Shown in pieces: positions 52,151 through 53,294 of a stretch of 53,294 nucleotides of DNA (position 1 is its first letter; each line of letters begins with the position of its first letter). The stretch is taken from the NCBI RefSeq assembly GCF_003208435.1, contig NZ_QKMF01000023.1:1-53294 (forward strand). Reading direction: 5' to 3'. This DNA is from Pelagimonas varians. Its GTDB lineage: Bacteria > Pseudomonadota > Alphaproteobacteria > Rhodobacterales > Rhodobacteraceae. The notes under the pieces were generated by a model. That model worked only from the letters and a program-made list of their open reading frames with translations, was not told the origin of the DNA and did no database searches. Both the position numbers and the translations under genes were made by a program.

Positions 52151-53080
52151 GTGACGGAATTTTCCGTGTTTGAAGTATTTGTCTCTGTAGCAGCGGCTGT
52201 CGTACTCTTCGTGTATGCCCTCAGAGGTTTCAGCAAGGACGTGCAGGAAGCCGGCGGAGAGGCCCTGCGCATGGCTTTGTCGCGGATCACATCGCGCCCA
52301 CTCGTAACCTTTTTTGCAAGCGCAGGCCTTACTGCACTGGTGCAGTCGTCAAGCGCTGTATCGGGGATCGCAGTGGCATTGGTTGAAGTTGGAACAATCA
52401 GTTTTCGCGATAGCCTTCCTGTTTTTTTGGGCGCAAATGTTGGGACGACATCCACTGCCTGGTTGGTCGCACTTGATGCGACTATGATTGGGCCACTTCT
52501 CATTATTTTGAGCGTTGCGGTGTCATTTCTGCCTGGAAAAGCGTCGCTGTTTGGCCGCTCGATCCTCTACCTTGGTGTCATTCTTCTGGCCCTGCAATTG
52601 ATCAGTGATGCTGTGTTGCCCTTAAAGGAAAACACTGAAGTCGCAGAATGGATGGCCTATGCCACAAATCCCTTGATCGCTTTCGCCATTGGCATCCTCG
52701 CGACAGCGCTGCTGCAATCGAGTAGCGTCGTGGTGGGCCTTTCTATCATTGCTGTGCAACAAAACTTAATCGGATTTCACGATGTGCTTTTTGTTATCGT
52801 GGGTACGAATATCGGGACGACGTCAACGGCGCTCATCAGTTCCTTCAGTATGGGCACTGTCGCAAGAAGGTCAGCAATCGCAAATCTGATATTTAACGTG
52901 TTAGGCGTCGCGGCTTTTGTACCCATTATGCCTTGGGTTGCAGAATGGGTCGAAACGAATATAGCGTCGGATGATATGGCCGTTGCGGTGATCCACCTTG
53001 TATTCAATCTATGTGTGGCGATTGTTGGCTTCATAGTACTTCGTCCGCTCGCAAGTCGCTTAGAACGCAAGAATGTATAG
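52151..53080 (+). CDS. Na/Pi cotransporter family protein
   Basis: I start at the GTG at 52151, read as Met (MTEFSVFEVFVSVAAAVVLF), with GAGAGGG upstream. The 309-aa membrane protein has two inverted copies of the Na/Pi motif: LVQSSSAVSGIAVAL with GANVGTTSTAW in the first half, and LLQSSSVVVGLSI with GTNIGTTSTAL in the second. These QSSS and GxNxGTT repeats bind phosphate and sodium. It lacks the C-terminal PhoU-like domain of longer relatives. The role is probably low-affinity phosphate or another anion's transport. Confidence 0.9.
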   Translation: MTEFSVFEVFVSVAAAVVLFVYALRGFSKDVQEAGGEALRMALSRITSRPLVTFFASAGLTALVQSSSAVSGIAVALVEVGTISFRDSLPVFLGANVGTTSTAWLVALDATMIGPLLIILSVAVSFLPGKASLFGRSILYLGVILLALQLISDAVLPLKENTEVAEWMAYATNPLIAFAIGILATALLQSSSVVVGLSIIAVQQNLIGFHDVLFVIVGTNIGTTSTALISSFSMGTVARRSAIANLIFNVLGVAAFVPIMPWVAEWVETNIASDDMAVAVIHLVFNLCVAIVGFIVLRPLASRLERKNV

Positions 53081-53197
53081 CCGCATTTTCGTGAGCCAGA
53101 TGGTAGTTTCAGTGCGCTAATTTGAGACGCCTTGCCGGCAACCTCAACAGTTCGAACTTCCAGAGTTTGCTCATCGTGAGGTGCTCGTAGTTTCTGC

Positions 53198-53294
53198 TCA
53201 GTCAACCGGTGACAGCATGCCATTGTTCGTGTGCTTACGATTTGGGTTGTAGAACATCTCGATGGAATCGAACACGTCCTGCCGTGCTACGTCG
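53198..53294 (-). pseudogene. C-terminal fragment of an IS3-family OrfB transposase
   Basis: Reading leftward from the window edge, the frame gives ARQDVFDSIEMFYNPNRKH, then NGMLSPVD and a stop at 53198-53200. This is the conserved end of IS3-family OrfB (usually VFDYIEMFYNP, then GMLSPVEFE). Normal elements continue with Q-Q-K-L-R-A; here EQKLRA appears in the next frame, so an indel has hit the 3' end. It is a different subgroup from the element at 272-1538. The rest of the gene lies outside the window. Confidence 0.8.

Overview
The window looks like a chromosomal stretch of a marine alphaproteobacterium of the Rhodobacteraceae (Roseobacter group). The evidence is the alphaproteobacterial form of the initiator tRNA at the left edge, the abundance of TRAP and ABC solute-binding systems, DUF1467, DUF6455 and NDUFA9-type neighbours, a RimB/RimK/zinc-amidohydrolase operon, and an IS3 element of a type common in that group. 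The tRNA-fMet fragment at 1-51 suggests that an rRNA operon lies just left of the window; that is inference.

Layout. 1-2019: end of tRNA-fMet, its terminator, and a decayed IS3-family insertion sequence. 2020-4590 (minus): molybdate transporter modABC. 4774-5991: a threonine synthase-type PLP enzyme. 6110-6545: remains of an MscS-type channel gene (minus). 6601-10635 (minus): pqiA-pqiA-pqiB-pqiC envelope lipid-transport type operon. 10720-14520 (minus): zinc amidohydrolase, rimK, a retropepsin-like rimB-type protease and mgtE; a LysR regulator diverges from mgtE. 16057-19987: TRAP transporter (dctP, dctQ, dctM) and a GntR regulator. 20421-28988: one long plus-strand operon with a second GntR regulator, an ABC importer (ATPase, two permeases, calcium-loop binding protein), a PL15-type exolytic alginate lyase and a short-chain dehydrogenase. 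29150-34627: carB and aspS, divergent. 34720-37329: a DUF1800/DUF1501 pair with a Tat signal. 37337-43601: housekeeping genes (orphan receiver protein, methylmalonyl-CoA epimerase, DUF1467, EI24/CysZ-like protein, nitroreductase, YggU-like protein, M48 protease lipoprotein, three tandem DUF6455 proteins, NDUFA9-like protein). 43751-43837: tRNA-Leu(CAG). 43838-53294: a looser region that looks acquired, with long gene-poor spacers, a lone tyrosine-phosphatase-fold protein, a fructose-type ABC operon (frcBCA) with a ROK regulator, an SDR, a tyrosine recombinase, a Na/Pi cotransporter and an IS3 remnant running off the edge.

How the genes work together. The most coherent system is 16057-28988. 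It has the gene set of the known cytoplasmic alginate route: import of alginate oligomers by an AlgQ/AlgM1/AlgM2/AlgS-type ABC transporter, cleavage to unsaturated monomer by a cytoplasmic Atu3025-type lyase, and reduction of the resulting ketouronate (DEH) by an SDR. Residues I remember as catalytic in the Agrobacterium lyase, and as calcium ligands in Sphingomonas AlgQ, fall in register here. No secreted endolyase, KDG kinase or KDPG aldolase is in the window. The adjacent TRAP transporter may import a monomeric uronate.

The most novel-looking signal is the three-gene DUF6455 operon (41716-42541). All three small proteins share one exact cysteine spacing, and a near-perfect FNR-type box sits at the class II position upstream. 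Another recurring feature is a strong hairpin directly after the binding-protein gene in three of the four import operons.
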